Source: Coriobacteriia bacterium (GTDB taxonomy: Bacteria > Actinomycetota > Coriobacteriia > WRKU01 > WQUG01). Taken from it: 64,000 nucleotides of DNA. Positions 1-8,445 of this stretch are shown here, piece after piece. The notes beneath the pieces were generated by a model, which was given only the letters and a program-made list of their open reading frames with translations, was not told the origin of the DNA and ran no database searches. The DNA lies in NCBI GenBank assembly GCA_009778715.1, contig WRFR01000003.1, forward strand, positions 1-64,000. The letters are read 5' to 3'. Both the position numbers and the translations under genes were made by a program. Within the stretch, counting starts at the first letter, position 1. Each line of letters starts with the position of its first letter.

Positions 1-1430
1 TTATACATGCGCACACGGTACTTGGTAGCGCCACTGACTTTTGTCCAGCTGATCGTGAGAGGACTTCCCAGAGCGACCGAGGTAGCTGAAGTCTTTATGT
101 TGGTGGGATTTGAGGCGGGAACTCCCATTGTTTGCGTCACGCCGCTCGTGTTGACATAGGTGACCGGATTATTCCCGGCCATAAACGTACCGGTCAGCAG
201 CTTCTGGATGCCCGCCTCGGTCTGTATCGATGAGTTGTAGGAGAGTTGCTCGAATTCAAAAATGCCGGACGGTGATAAAGCATTGCGGGGATCCATATAG
301 TACGCGACCGCCGCCTGCGAAGCCCGATACCAGGTCCCTGACTCCACCCAAGTGGGAGGCTGAGCTATCATCGGAGAGGAAGCCGCCGCAACCCACCCTG
401 TTGCTGGGGCTGGGACAGCACTCTTTCCCCCTTGCTCATTACTTACCGCAGTATTCCAATCAAGACCGGTATTCAATGGCTTAATAGTCCAGTTTGGGTA
501 CTTGGCTCTCAGGGCCTTCAGATACGGTTGATAACTTGCAGGAAAACCAGCAACGTCAGACCCTGTACCACCTGATATCGCTGTCAAGTAGGCGCCTGAC
601 GAGTCGCCTTGCGCGGCATAGCCCGTTATCCCGTTTCCCAGGGTGACCTTCGCCCAGTTGTATCCACCGACATTGGTTGCATAGTTCCAGGTAACCACCT
701 GGACATTCGCGCCCCTACTCAATGAAGTGATGATAGCGCCACTTGTCGAAGCAGCATTACGAATAGACAAACTTGCAGCGGAAACCGTATAAGGGGTACC
801 CGCGAGAGCAGGCATTCCGTTATATACCGGAACGTAAAAGACCATACCCAGCGAGAGAGCGCCGACACCATTGTAGGCATTATAGGTCGTATTCGCTTCG
901 CTCAAAGGGGCTGCGAGATTCGTCATATACTGATGGGAGTACAAAGCGGAAGGGTTTGACGGGGCGACATTGAACTTCTGAAGATACCTCGAATCCTGGC
1001 CAACGCTGATGTAGGATTCCGCAAGGTAATTTGCGCCACCGACAATAGACTTTTGTGGATCCGTCCATGGACGCCCATAGGTTGTCCCGCTTTTTGCCCA
1101 AATGAGACCATTGATAACAGGCCCGCTTCCTCCGGCGGTTGCCCCAATGTTATAGAAGTTGTAAATGCCGGTATAACCCGAAACAGTCCCGGTAACAGAA
1201 TTGCTTTTCCCCGATCCGATACAAACTTCTTGCCGGATTCTTGAAGCTAGAAAATATGGGTTGGTATTATTTGTAAGAGCAGCCTGCCAGATCAGGTCGG
1301 AATACGTGACCGCCTGGGCTGATGCAGCAATACCAAACATACAAACACAGAAAATAAGTACTGCCAATGCAAACCCAAGAGGTTTACACCTTGGTTTCAA
1401 GTCAAGAATAATGCGGTATGATTTTTTCAT
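1..1430 (-). CDS. Secreted peptidoglycan hydrolase (glucosaminidase-like), cut off at the window edge
   Basis: Open to the left edge, so the C-terminus is missing; 476 codons are visible from ATG at 1430. Residues 1-40 form a signal peptide ending near AQA. Residues 42-205 resemble the catalytic half of clostridial endo-beta-N-acetylglucosaminidases: NPYFLASRIRQEV (E69 is the likely catalytic acid), YNFYNIGA, a YGRPW..KSIVGGA stretch and YSHQYMTNL. Residues 214-275 look like a bacterial SH3 domain. Residues 296-420 (FPASYQPYL, YPNW, AYYMDPRN, FEFEQLSYN, GTFM) match the half that normally precedes the catalytic half. A fibronectin-III-like domain begins near 443. Likely role: cleavage of cell-wall glycan outside the membrane. 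The domain order is reversed relative to the relatives I know. Divergent from the next gene. Confidence 0.75.
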   Translation of the reverse strand, partial: MKKSYRIILDLKPRCKPLGFALAVLIFCVCMFGIAASAQAVTYSDLIWQAALTNNTNPYFLASRIRQEVCIGSGKSNSVTGTVSGYTGIYNFYNIGATAGGSGPVINGLIWAKSGTTYGRPWTDPQKSIVGGANYLAESYISVGQDSRYLQKFNVAPSNPSALYSHQYMTNLAAPLSEANTTYNAYNGVGALSLGMVFYVPVYNGMPALAGTPYTVSAASLSIRNAASTSGAIITSLSRGANVQVVTWNYATNVGGYNWAKVTLGNGITGYAAQGDSSGAYLTAISGGTGSDVAGFPASYQPYLKALRAKYPNWTIKPLNTGLDWNTAVSNEQGGKSAVPAPATGWVAAASSPMIAQPPTWVESGTWYRASQAAVAYYMDPRNALSPSGIFEFEQLSYNSSIQTEAGIQKLLTGTFMAGNNPVTYVNTSGVTQTMGVPASNPTNIKTSATSVALGSPLTISWTKVSGATKYRVRMY

Positions 1431-1510
1431 AGTCAATTCGCCCTATTAGTTAAAGTCAAAACACGTGCAAATTACATTATATGTCGGCGAATAGACATGT
1501 TTGGAGGAAT

Positions 1511-2278
1511 ATGAAAAACTGGTCTCAAATCGTAACACGAGTCGTTTTGGCTCTCATACTCAGTTTTTGTACGATTCTCCCTGCTGAATCTTTTGCCCTG
1601 TCGTCCGGAGCTCCCTATCTCGACCAGCTCAGTGCTGAGGGTGTGACTCTTCAGCCTGTCTTCAGGCCCACGACTTTGTATTACTCAGCTTCAGCCGATG
1701 AACAAACCACAAAGCTTGCACTTCATGCGATCCCCCAAGATCCTTCAACTTCTGTTGAGATCAAAGGAAATCAGGATCTGCACCCTGGGATCAACACCAT
1801 CTATATCGTGCTGACCTCACCGGAAAATACAACCCAAACCTATACGATCACCGTAAATAAAGCGGGAACTGTCAGTACGGGTAGCGCGACCCTTAAGTCA
1901 CTCTCGATCGGGACATGGGAGCTTTCTCCTGTTTTTTCGGCAGGAATCACCTCCTATTCAACAGACGTCGATCAGAACACGGATCATCTTACGATCGAAG
2001 CAATCCCGGAAAACCCCCGAGCACAGGTAACGATATCAGGAGACACACACTTGAGAACAGGAGCAAATCAGATATCGATTGAAGTGGTCTCTAAAGACAG
2101 CTCCTCTACAAAAACCTATACCATCACTGTTAATAAGCCGCCTGTGTCCCCCAAAAACTTGACTCCGCAGGGTAACTTGAAGCCCTTCTACGTAAGATAT
2201 CGACTCCTGTTGCTCGTTGCTGCTCTCATCGTTATACTGCTGGTGGCAGGTCTCATTTTTATGAAGAAAAGACATTAA
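1511..2278 (+). CDS. Membrane-anchored protein with two cadherin-like beta-sandwich domains
   Basis: 255 aa from ATG 1511, which gives a clean signal peptide (MKNWSQIVTRV... to about residue 31) and has GGAGGA just upstream; an in-frame ATG at 1481 lacks a ribosome site and would spoil the signal peptide. Two repeats of the cadherin-like beta-sandwich type (PF12733) follow: each starts LDQLS/LKSLS, has a YY or YST strand, and ends in QTYTITVNK or KTYTITVNK. A proline-rich linker and one C-terminal transmembrane helix (about 230-250) with a KKRH tail anchor it with the domains outside. Such repeats are typical of surface proteins in Gram-positive bacteria. Binding partner unknown; it may act at the wall with the divergent hydrolase. 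Confidence 0.75.
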   Translation: MKNWSQIVTRVVLALILSFCTILPAESFALSSGAPYLDQLSAEGVTLQPVFRPTTLYYSASADEQTTKLALHAIPQDPSTSVEIKGNQDLHPGINTIYIVLTSPENTTQTYTITVNKAGTVSTGSATLKSLSIGTWELSPVFSAGITSYSTDVDQNTDHLTIEAIPENPRAQVTISGDTHLRTGANQISIEVVSKDSSSTKTYTITVNKPPVSPKNLTPQGNLKPFYVRYRLLLLVAALIVILLVAGLIFMKKRH

Positions 2279-2300
2279 GCCTTCAGAATAGGCCCGATCA

Positions 2301-3617
2301 TTACAGCCGCAGGATGTGGTCTCCCGTAAGATCTTTCATCGCATTGCGCGTGTCGAAGACTAGCTTGGCGTGCTCAGAGACCAGCGCATAGTCCACCTCA
2401 GTATGTGCGGTCAGGATCACGACCGCGTCTGCCCGCTCGATCTCGGCGACCGTCAGCGCCACGTTCTCGATCTTATGCCCGTCAAACTGATAGACCGGCA
2501 CAAAAGGATCGTGATAGACAACGTCAGCCTCATGTTCCAGCAGGTGATCGATGACGCTGATTGCCGGGCTTTCCCGCATGTCATCGATGTCAGCTTTATA
2601 GGCTACCCCCAGCACGAGAACGCGCGAGCCAGCCAGTGACTTGCGTTGTGTGTTCAGCGCGGCCATGAGACGGTCAGTCACGTAGTAGGACATGTTTTCA
2701 TTGACCTTGCCAGCCAACTCGATGAACTGGGTATGGAAGTCGAACTCGCGTGCTTTCCAGCTCAGGTAGTAGGGATCAATCGGAATGCAATGCCCGCCCA
2801 GGCCTGGACCCGGGTAAAACGGCATAAAGCCGAAGGGTTTAGTCTTGGCCGAGTCGACGACCTCCCACATGTTGATATCCATGCGCTCGCAGAGCTGTAC
2901 AAGCTCGTTGACCAGCGCAATGTTGACACAACGGTAGATATTCTCGAGCAGTTTGCTCATCTCAGCCGCACGCGCCGTGCTGACAGGCACGACCGTGTCA
3001 AGGAAGCTCGTATAGAACTTGACCGCCAGCTTGCCACTCCGCGACGTCACGCCACCGACGACTTTGGGGGTGTCTTTGGTGTGATGGTCGGGATTACCCG
3101 GGTCGACGCGCTCGGGCGAGAACGCTACAAAAACGTCGCTGTCAAGCGTATGGCCCGCCTTCGTAAGAATCGGCGCAACGATCTCCTCGGTCGTACCTGG
3201 ATAAGTCGTCGACTCAAGCGTGACCAGCGTCTCACCGCTCAAGTGAGGCGCGATCGACTTGGTCGCCTCGACCATGAACGTTACATCCGGGTCCCGCATC
3301 TTATCAAGCGGTGTCGGCACACAAATGGCGATTGCGTCGCACTCAGCCGCTCGGGAGAAATCCGTCGTTGCCTGGACAAGCCCCTCTGAGACCTGACGGG
3401 CGAACAGCTCGCTGTCGACGTCGGCGATGTAGCTCTTCCCCGCTGCTGCCGCCGCAACCTTCTCTTCAGAAATATCAAAGCCGATGACTCTGTGTCCCGC
3501 CTGCGCCATGGTGCTTGCCAGAGGCAGACCTACGTAGCCAAGTCCGACCACTCCATAGACGGCGGTCCCATCCTGCAGCTTCTGCTCCAGGACTTTCCCT
3601 GTTTGATCATCAGTCAC
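2301..3617 (-). CDS. UDP-N-acetylglucosamine 6-dehydrogenase (WbpA/WecC-type nucleotide sugar dehydrogenase)
   Basis: 438 aa, normal length. NAD-binding loop GLGYVGL at residues 25-31; LESTTYPGTTEE near 134-145 is the signature of the UDP-GlcNAc/UDP-ManNAc branch rather than UDP-glucose dehydrogenase; catalytic C277 sits in GGHCIPIDPYYL. It oxidises C6 of a UDP-N-acetylhexosamine twice with NAD to give a uronic acid donor for surface polysaccharide. GTG start at 3617 with GGAGGA upstream. galU lies 21 bp upstream on the same strand, so the two are probably co-transcribed. Substrate (GlcNAc versus ManNAc) cannot be settled by eye. Confidence 0.88.
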   Translation of the reverse strand: MTDDQTGKVLEQKLQDGTAVYGVVGLGYVGLPLASTMAQAGHRVIGFDISEEKVAAAAAGKSYIADVDSELFARQVSEGLVQATTDFSRAAECDAIAICVPTPLDKMRDPDVTFMVEATKSIAPHLSGETLVTLESTTYPGTTEEIVAPILTKAGHTLDSDVFVAFSPERVDPGNPDHHTKDTPKVVGGVTSRSGKLAVKFYTSFLDTVVPVSTARAAEMSKLLENIYRCVNIALVNELVQLCERMDINMWEVVDSAKTKPFGFMPFYPGPGLGGHCIPIDPYYLSWKAREFDFHTQFIELAGKVNENMSYYVTDRLMAALNTQRKSLAGSRVLVLGVAYKADIDDMRESPAISVIDHLLEHEADVVYHDPFVPVYQFDGHKIENVALTVAEIERADAVVILTAHTEVDYALVSEHAKLVFDTRNAMKDLTGDHILRL

Positions 3618-3638
3618 GTTCTTCCTCCATCGTCTCGA

Positions 3639-4544
3639 TCATCCTGTGATCTGGTCCGTTTCCTCACCGCCAGCAGCCAACAGAACAGCGAGAAGCTCCC
3701 GCAGCTCTTCAGCATAGCGCTCGTCACGCAAAGCCAGGGTGATATTTGCCTCAAGCCATGATAATACATTCCCCGTATCAAAGCTGCTTTCTGGCTTAAC
3801 TTCCACAGCATAAAGTGGCTCATCAGCCAAAAGTGCTACCAACGCATCGGTCAACTGGATCTCGCCGCCCTCCCCCGGATCAGTACGCCCTAACAGCTCC
3901 ATCAGGCGCGGGGTCAGAAGATAGCGCCCCATGATAGCCAGGTTGCTGGGAGCCTCCTCAGGCGATGGTTTCTCGACCAGGACGTTTACGCGGTAGCAGG
4001 GCGCGCCCACGCTCGCCTCCATATCGGCCATCGGTTCAACGCCAATGATGCCATAGCGGCTGAGGTGCTCATCAGATACGCGCTCGACCGCAATGACCGA
4101 AGCCCCGGTCTGCTCATAGGCCGCTTGTAGTTTTGGCAGGATATCGCAGTGAGGTACCACGATGTCGCCCAACAACACAAAGAATGGCTCGTCATCAGCG
4201 AAAGCCGCTCCGCAGTGCACCGCATGCCCGAGTCCCAGCGGGGACTTCTGGCGCACGTAGTAGAGCTGCGCCAGACCTGATACCCGGCGAACCGACTCCA
4301 GGTAGGCGCTCCCCTTATCGCTGAGGTTCTGCTCAAGCTCGATCGAACGATCAAAATGGTCTTCAATTGCGCGCTTTCCGCGTCCGGTAACCAGGAGTAT
4401 CTGATCAACTCCGGCAGTAGCTGCTTCTTCGATCACGTACTGCATGATAGGCTTGTCGAGAACCGGCAACATCTCTTTCGGCTGGGCTTTCGTGGCCGGC
4501 AGGAACCGCGTGCCCAGACCGGCTGCGGGGATGATTGCTTTCAT
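3639..4544 (-). CDS. galU: UTP--glucose-1-phosphate uridylyltransferase GalU
   Basis: 301 aa from ATG 4544. The N-terminus MKAIIPAAGLGTRFLPATK is the GalU signature, followed by QPKEMLPVLDKPIMQYVIEEA. Later GalU features: VLLGDIVV (here replacing the more usual LPDD), VEKPSPEEAPSNLAIMGRYLL and GEIQLTDAL. It makes UDP-glucose from UTP and glucose-1-phosphate, feeding surface glycans. A GTG at 4559 is in frame, but ATG 4544 has GTGAGG at a good distance and fits the family start. The C-terminal tail after AEELRELLAVLL is low in conservation. First gene of a pair with the dehydrogenase downstream. Confidence 0.9.
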   Translation of the reverse strand: MKAIIPAAGLGTRFLPATKAQPKEMLPVLDKPIMQYVIEEAATAGVDQILLVTGRGKRAIEDHFDRSIELEQNLSDKGSAYLESVRRVSGLAQLYYVRQKSPLGLGHAVHCGAAFADDEPFFVLLGDIVVPHCDILPKLQAAYEQTGASVIAVERVSDEHLSRYGIIGVEPMADMEASVGAPCYRVNVLVEKPSPEEAPSNLAIMGRYLLTPRLMELLGRTDPGEGGEIQLTDALVALLADEPLYAVEVKPESSFDTGNVLSWLEANITLALRDERYAEELRELLAVLLAAGGEETDQITG

Positions 4545-4572
4545 GCGTGATGACCTCACTTACTTGTATTCG

Positions 4573-4600
4573 CGAATAAAACCTGGCTACCACCGGTAGC
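4573..4600 (-). terminator. Probable terminator after hemL
   Basis: On the minus strand a GCTACC/GGTAGC hairpin with a 3-nt loop (plus-strand 4586-4600) is followed by CAGG and TTTTATT. It lies between the hemL stop and galU. A perfect 12-bp palindrome (TATTCGCGAATA, 4566-4577) overlaps its end. Confidence 0.5.
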
Positions 4601-4612
4601 TTCGTTGCCCTA

Positions 4613-5923
4613 TCAACTGCCACCCGGAGCTGCAAACGACTCGACCGCGATCTCGCTCATGACCTCTTCGGCCGCCGTGATGGCATCCGCGATCTCAGCG
4701 CGTGTCATCGCGAGAGAAGCAAAACAGCATTCGAACTGGCTGGGCGCCAGCCAGAATCCACGATCAAGCATCTTACAGAAGTACTTCGCGTAACGTTCAG
4801 TATCGGCCAGCGCTGCCGTCTTCCAGTCCACAACGGGACCACGAGTAAAAAACAGACAGGTGAGCGCACCAACCTGCGTGCCAAAAGCGGGGATACCCGC
4901 AATGTCAGCTGCCTGTTGCAGGCCGCTGGCGAGCAATTCGCCCTTTTCTTCAAGCTCCTCATAGGTGCCAGAGCGACCCAGGACCTTCATCGTTGCGACG
5001 CCAGCCGCCATGGCGACCGGATTGCCCGAGAGCGTACCTGCCTGATAGACCGGCCCGACGGGAGCCAGGTGCTCCATGATCTCACGCTTGCCACCAAACG
5101 CACCGACCGGAAAACCGCCGCCAATGATCTTACCAAGCGTGGTCAGGTCAGCCGTGACACCGTAATGCTCCTGGGCGCCACCGTAGGCGACCCGAAATCC
5201 CGTGATAACTTCGTCAAAGATGAGCAACGCGCCATGCTCGTCACAGAGCGCACGCAAACCCTCAAGAAAACCAGGCTCTGGTGGCACGCAACCCATATTG
5301 CCCGCCACGGGCTCGACGATAAGCGCTGCGATCTGATCAGGATTGTCTGTAAATGCCGCCTCGACGGCCTCCAGGTCGTTGTAAGGAACCACGATCGTGT
5401 CGCGCGCGGCGCCTTCAGTCACGCCGAGCGTCGAAGGAATGCCGAGCGTCAGCAGGCCGGAGCCCGCCGCAACCAGCAGCGCATCGCTGTGGCCATGATA
5501 GTTGCCATCGAACTTGATGAACTTCTCGCGCCCGGTATAGCCACGCGCCAGACGAAGGGCTGACATGACAGCTTCGGTTCCCGAGCTGACAAAGCGTACC
5601 ATTTCGACCGAAGGAAACGCCGCGCAGACCAACTGGGCTGCCTCAGTCTCAAGTTCAGTTGGCGCGCCATAGGTCGTACCCAGTTCCAGTTGAGCGCGCA
5701 CCGCTTCCAGCACTTCAGGATGGCCATGGCCCAAGATCATCGGCCCCCAGGACTGGACGAAATCGAGATACGTCTTGCCCTCAACATCGGTGATGTGGGC
5801 GCCTTCTGCTTTTGCCACAAAGCGAGGTGTCATCCCTACGCTTTTGTAGGCACGCACCGGCGAGTCGACCCCACCGGGAATATAACGCTGGGCTTCAGCA
5901 AACAATTCAGATGATGTGGGCAT
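4613..5923 (-). CDS. hemL: Glutamate-1-semialdehyde 2,1-aminomutase
   Basis: 436 aa, full length. Class III aminotransferase fold with [16 protein letters not shown] near 113-128, GNYHGHSD near 140-147, the FDEVITGFR stretch at 236-244 and the PLP lysine K265 in [15 protein letters not shown]. It converts glutamate-1-semialdehyde to 5-aminolevulinate, the entry to tetrapyrrole synthesis by the C5 route, in the cytosol. ATG 5923 follows AAAAGGAGCCCCT. HemB and an AhbD-like enzyme lie about 9 kb away, so haem synthesis is scattered over this region. A TACAAT extended -10 element precedes it. Confidence 0.93.
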   Translation of the reverse strand: MPTSSELFAEAQRYIPGGVDSPVRAYKSVGMTPRFVAKAEGAHITDVEGKTYLDFVQSWGPMILGHGHPEVLEAVRAQLELGTTYGAPTELETEAAQLVCAAFPSVEMVRFVSSGTEAVMSALRLARGYTGREKFIKFDGNYHGHSDALLVAAGSGLLTLGIPSTLGVTEGAARDTIVVPYNDLEAVEAAFTDNPDQIAALIVEPVAGNMGCVPPEPGFLEGLRALCDEHGALLIFDEVITGFRVAYGGAQEHYGVTADLTTLGKIIGGGFPVGAFGGKREIMEHLAPVGPVYQAGTLSGNPVAMAAGVATMKVLGRSGTYEELEEKGELLASGLQQAADIAGIPAFGTQVGALTCLFFTRGPVVDWKTAALADTERYAKYFCKMLDRGFWLAPSQFECCFASLAMTRAEIADAITAAEEVMSEIAVESFAAPGGS

Positions 5924-5959
5924 AGGGGCTCCTTTTCAGATGCAATCTTGCCGTTAGCT

Positions 5960-5965
5960 ATTGTA
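5960..5965 (-). promoter_or_regulatory. Putative extended -10 element for hemL
   Basis: Minus strand reads TGATACAAT, i.e. TGn-TACAAT, 37 bp upstream of the hemL ATG; no convincing -35 box is visible. Confidence 0.4.
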
Positions 5966-5993
5966 TCATCGCGCGTAGAATACCACGGCGCCT

Positions 5994-6725
5994 TTACTTG
6001 ATAAGAGACGATATAGCCTTCACAAAATCGTCTTGTGAGATGTTTTGTGCCGTGACCAGAAATGCTGTGTTGCGATATGCAAATGATGCGTAGAGCTCAC
6101 TGGTTTTCCCATCAGTATAATGAGCTATTGTGACATCTGTCCCATTGATCTTTGAAAAAGGCTTGCTGACTTGTACGCTGGGGGGATTCGTAAATAACAA
6201 GGGTTTAACTCCTTTGTTAACAGTTACGCCAAATGATTTGTTGCTCGTGGAATTATTCCCCGTGTCTGTCCAGAGAACGCTATTTTGGTCCCAGTAAACC
6301 TTCCCGAGACCACCATTATCCTTATATATACAGAACTCATCCTTAGTCCTGGACAGTCCCTTTGGAATAGCAGATGGAATAAAATTCACGCCATAATAGT
6401 CGATCATCTCTTGCGTTGTCATCGAGACAATATCATCTTTGGAACCAGCCTGAGGTACAGCAGCAGAAATTAAATTCATATCAGTCTTTATTTCAATGAC
6501 TCTGATATCATTTTTGGGACGGGCTGCATTTGCTGAAGTACTTTGGGCGCCGCTACTACCACAAGATGACATGATAAAAGAGGCAGCCAATAATACAAGA
6601 CACAAGCCTGCTGAAACGCCGACCTTAACGAGTTCATTTTTTGATCTTTTCACTTCATTATTTTGGTGAGACATCTGGCGCAAGCATATGAAATGCGCAG
6701 TTTTTTGTTGTTTTAACTGATACAT
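5994..6725 (-). CDS. Predicted lipoprotein of unknown function
   Basis: 243 aa if it starts at ATG 6725, which has GAGAGG upstream; a TTG at 6752 and an ATG at 6674 are alternatives. The last would give a shorter, more normal lipoprotein signal. A hydrophobic stretch (VSAGLCLVLLAASFI) ends in MSSCGSSG, a lipobox-like site, so the mature part should be tethered outside the membrane. The rest is soluble, with no motif I recognise. The gene is noticeably AT-richer than the flanking haem and nitrite genes, suggesting separate ancestry. It is bracketed by a terminator upstream (6925-6970), so it is probably monocistronic. Confidence 0.6.
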   Translation of the reverse strand: MYQLKQQKTAHFICLRQMSHQNNEVKRSKNELVKVGVSAGLCLVLLAASFIMSSCGSSGAQSTSANAARPKNDIRVIEIKTDMNLISAAVPQAGSKDDIVSMTTQEMIDYYGVNFIPSAIPKGLSRTKDEFCIYKDNGGLGKVYWDQNSVLWTDTGNNSTSNKSFGVTVNKGVKPLLFTNPPSVQVSKPFSKINGTDVTIAHYTDGKTSELYASFAYRNTAFLVTAQNISQDDFVKAISSLIK

Positions 6726-6924
6726 AAGGGAAGGCCTCTCACTTGCTTCCAATCATCTGCCCTATTGTACTACCAAGTGATTAAATCCATTGCTAAACAC
6801 ATGGGTACCAGGCAAATTCGAGCATTTTTTTGCCCACGACAACAGCGCGCACGACAAGCGCAACATCTTCCGAAAGGGAAAGCGTCACACAATGGAGCAT
6901 CCGTGGCAAACGTGTAATGTCATC

Positions 6925-6970
6925 ACAACAAAAGCGCCTGCCCCTCCTTTGGGACAGGCGCTTTTGTTGT
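6925..6970 (-). terminator. Strong bidirectional terminator-like hairpin after nrfA
   Basis: Two 20-nt arms (one mismatch) of the form ACAACAAAAGCGCCTG.CCC pair across a 10-nt loop; the A-rich outer arm gives TTTTGTTGT on either strand. It separates nrfA from the lipoprotein gene; the rest of 6726-7049 shows no gene. Confidence 0.8.
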
Positions 6971-7049
6971 GTCGGGGCTTGATCGCTGGTCGGACGAATC
7001 TCGGCGAGCAGCCCCCTTCCCCGTTATCGGAAAAGCTCCGGCGCGCTCC

Positions 7050-8348
7050 TTACTTCCCCAGCTTCGCCAGCGCTGCTTCCCCTTCTTTGGTCACTTCAAG
7101 TGAGTGATCAAGGCACTTGGTCGCCTCATAAGGATTATGGAGACCTTTGCTATTCTCATTCATGATGAAGTCAAGGAACCACTGCGCCTCACATTCCTGG
7201 GCGCGGATCGGATCTAGCTGCGTATCGGTGTATTTTCCGCTCTTGTTGGCGGCGGCCAGCTGATCTGTAAAGGTGGCCAGCGCATTGCCATCGGTGTTGA
7301 TCTTGGCAATATATTTCGCCTCGGAAGTCTTGATCAGGCTCACGATCGCCGCGTCTCCCCCGCCATGGCAACCCGAGCACACATCCTTGCGGATCTCCGC
7401 CGAATAAAGCGGGCCCGTCATCTTGTGGCTCGTAGCTCCGCTTGCCATTTTCTCCATGTGACAATCGGCACAGGTCAGGCCTGCCCGCCCATGGATGCTG
7501 CTGTCGTTTGCCACCATGTCATATTCCGGGTGTTGGGCTTTGAGCATCTTGGCGCCAGTATTAGGATTAATATGGTCGTAGTATCCGATCTTCTTGTAAT
7601 AGTCAAAGATATCAAAGGGATCCGTCAGCTCTTTGGGCATCGTCACCGCGCCGGTCTTCGGGTCGAAGTAGTACTCGTTATGGCACTGTCCGCAGGCAGC
7701 GTTGGCCGGTTGCATCTGACCGCCCTTGATCTCCTGGGCAAACGCCGTGGTAAACGCCTCCCGGATCGCTCCCAGATACGTCCCGTTGGCGGTCTGCTTG
7801 GTTCGTGACCCCGAGCCCGGATAGTTCTTGTGGCAGTCATAACAAGTGATGGTCTGTGTGATCTTGGATTCCTCAGTCGAGAAAGGAACCTGAGCGAGAT
7901 TCTGCCCGCTTTGCTCGATAAGGGTATATTGGGATGACTTGCAGGCAAAACATACCGAGTTGGACTTCGCACTGATGCGACCGCTCCCCTTGGCGTCAGT
8001 TAAGGCGTCAAGATGGGGGCGCGGCGTGTCGTAGGACTTCGCGAATGCGCTCCCCGCATAGATCGTGTTCAGGAAGGGAAATATCTTGAGATAGCTTTGC
8101 ACCGGTTGTAGCGGTTGCGTATCGGACTCGAACGTGCTGACCTGCTCAGGGAACTTCGACGCCCACTGCGCGGGCAGCTTGACATCGGCGAGCGATTTCG
8201 CGTCAACGAAGGTCTCCGGAGAGGTCGAAGCAACCGTTTGTGCGGTAGTCTTCGGCTTATTCCCGCCGCAGGCGCTGAGCGTCAGTATCCCAGCCGCTAC
8301 GAGCAAAGCGATCGCCCACAATGCCACGATGCGTAGCTTTTTCTTCAT
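7050..8348 (-). CDS. nrfA: Cytochrome c nitrite reductase (ammonia-forming), lipoprotein form
   Basis: 432 aa from ATG 8348 (GGAAGGG upstream); a longer reading to 8411 has no ribosome site. The lipoprotein signal ends LTLSACGG. Five haem sites: one CFACK, the lysine-ligated catalytic haem diagnostic of NrfA, and four CXXCH (CYDCH, CGQCH, CADCH, CSGCH). CGQCHNEYYF and KAQHPEYDM carry the Glu-Tyr and Lys-x-Gln-His that in known NrfA hold calcium and the active-site Tyr and His, so this is the calcium-type enzyme. It reduces nitrite to ammonium with six electrons outside the membrane. No nrfH quinol dehydrogenase is adjacent; the electron donor is unknown. hcp lies upstream on the same strand. 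Confidence 0.9.
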   Translation of the reverse strand: MKKKLRIVALWAIALLVAAGILTLSACGGNKPKTTAQTVASTSPETFVDAKSLADVKLPAQWASKFPEQVSTFESDTQPLQPVQSYLKIFPFLNTIYAGSAFAKSYDTPRPHLDALTDAKGSGRISAKSNSVCFACKSSQYTLIEQSGQNLAQVPFSTEESKITQTITCYDCHKNYPGSGSRTKQTANGTYLGAIREAFTTAFAQEIKGGQMQPANAACGQCHNEYYFDPKTGAVTMPKELTDPFDIFDYYKKIGYYDHINPNTGAKMLKAQHPEYDMVANDSSIHGRAGLTCADCHMEKMASGATSHKMTGPLYSAEIRKDVCSGCHGGGDAAIVSLIKTSEAKYIAKINTDGNALATFTDQLAAANKSGKYTDTQLDPIRAQECEAQWFLDFIMNENSKGLHNPYEATKCLDHSLEVTKEGEAALAKLGK

Positions 8349-8401
8349 GATCCCTTCCTTTCCATTGCAGGACCTCTCCTGTCTCCTGTTTACCCCGCCC
8401 G

Positions 8402-8433
8402 CATAAGGCATACCGGGATCGGTATGCCTTATG
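8402..8433 (-). other. Perfect 13-bp inverted repeat between hcp and nrfA
   Basis: CATAAGGCATACC and GGTATGCCTTATG flank a 6-nt loop; an outer CCCGC/GCGGG pairing extends it. No T-run follows on the minus strand, so it is more likely a processing or stability hairpin, an attenuator, or an operator than a simple terminator. Confidence 0.6.
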
Positions 8434-8445
8434 AGCGGGTAAGAG

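Noticed and set aside
2646-3389. 247-codon plus-strand open frame opposite the UDP-sugar dehydrogenase
   Set aside because: Antisense shadow; the dehydrogenase is full length with its catalytic Cys.
4681-4740. Stretch resembling the dispersed GTCATCGCGAG...GAAGC repeat at the 3' end of hemL
   Set aside because: It encodes the conserved HemL C-terminal block ([17 protein letters not shown]) in frame; the likeness is chance.
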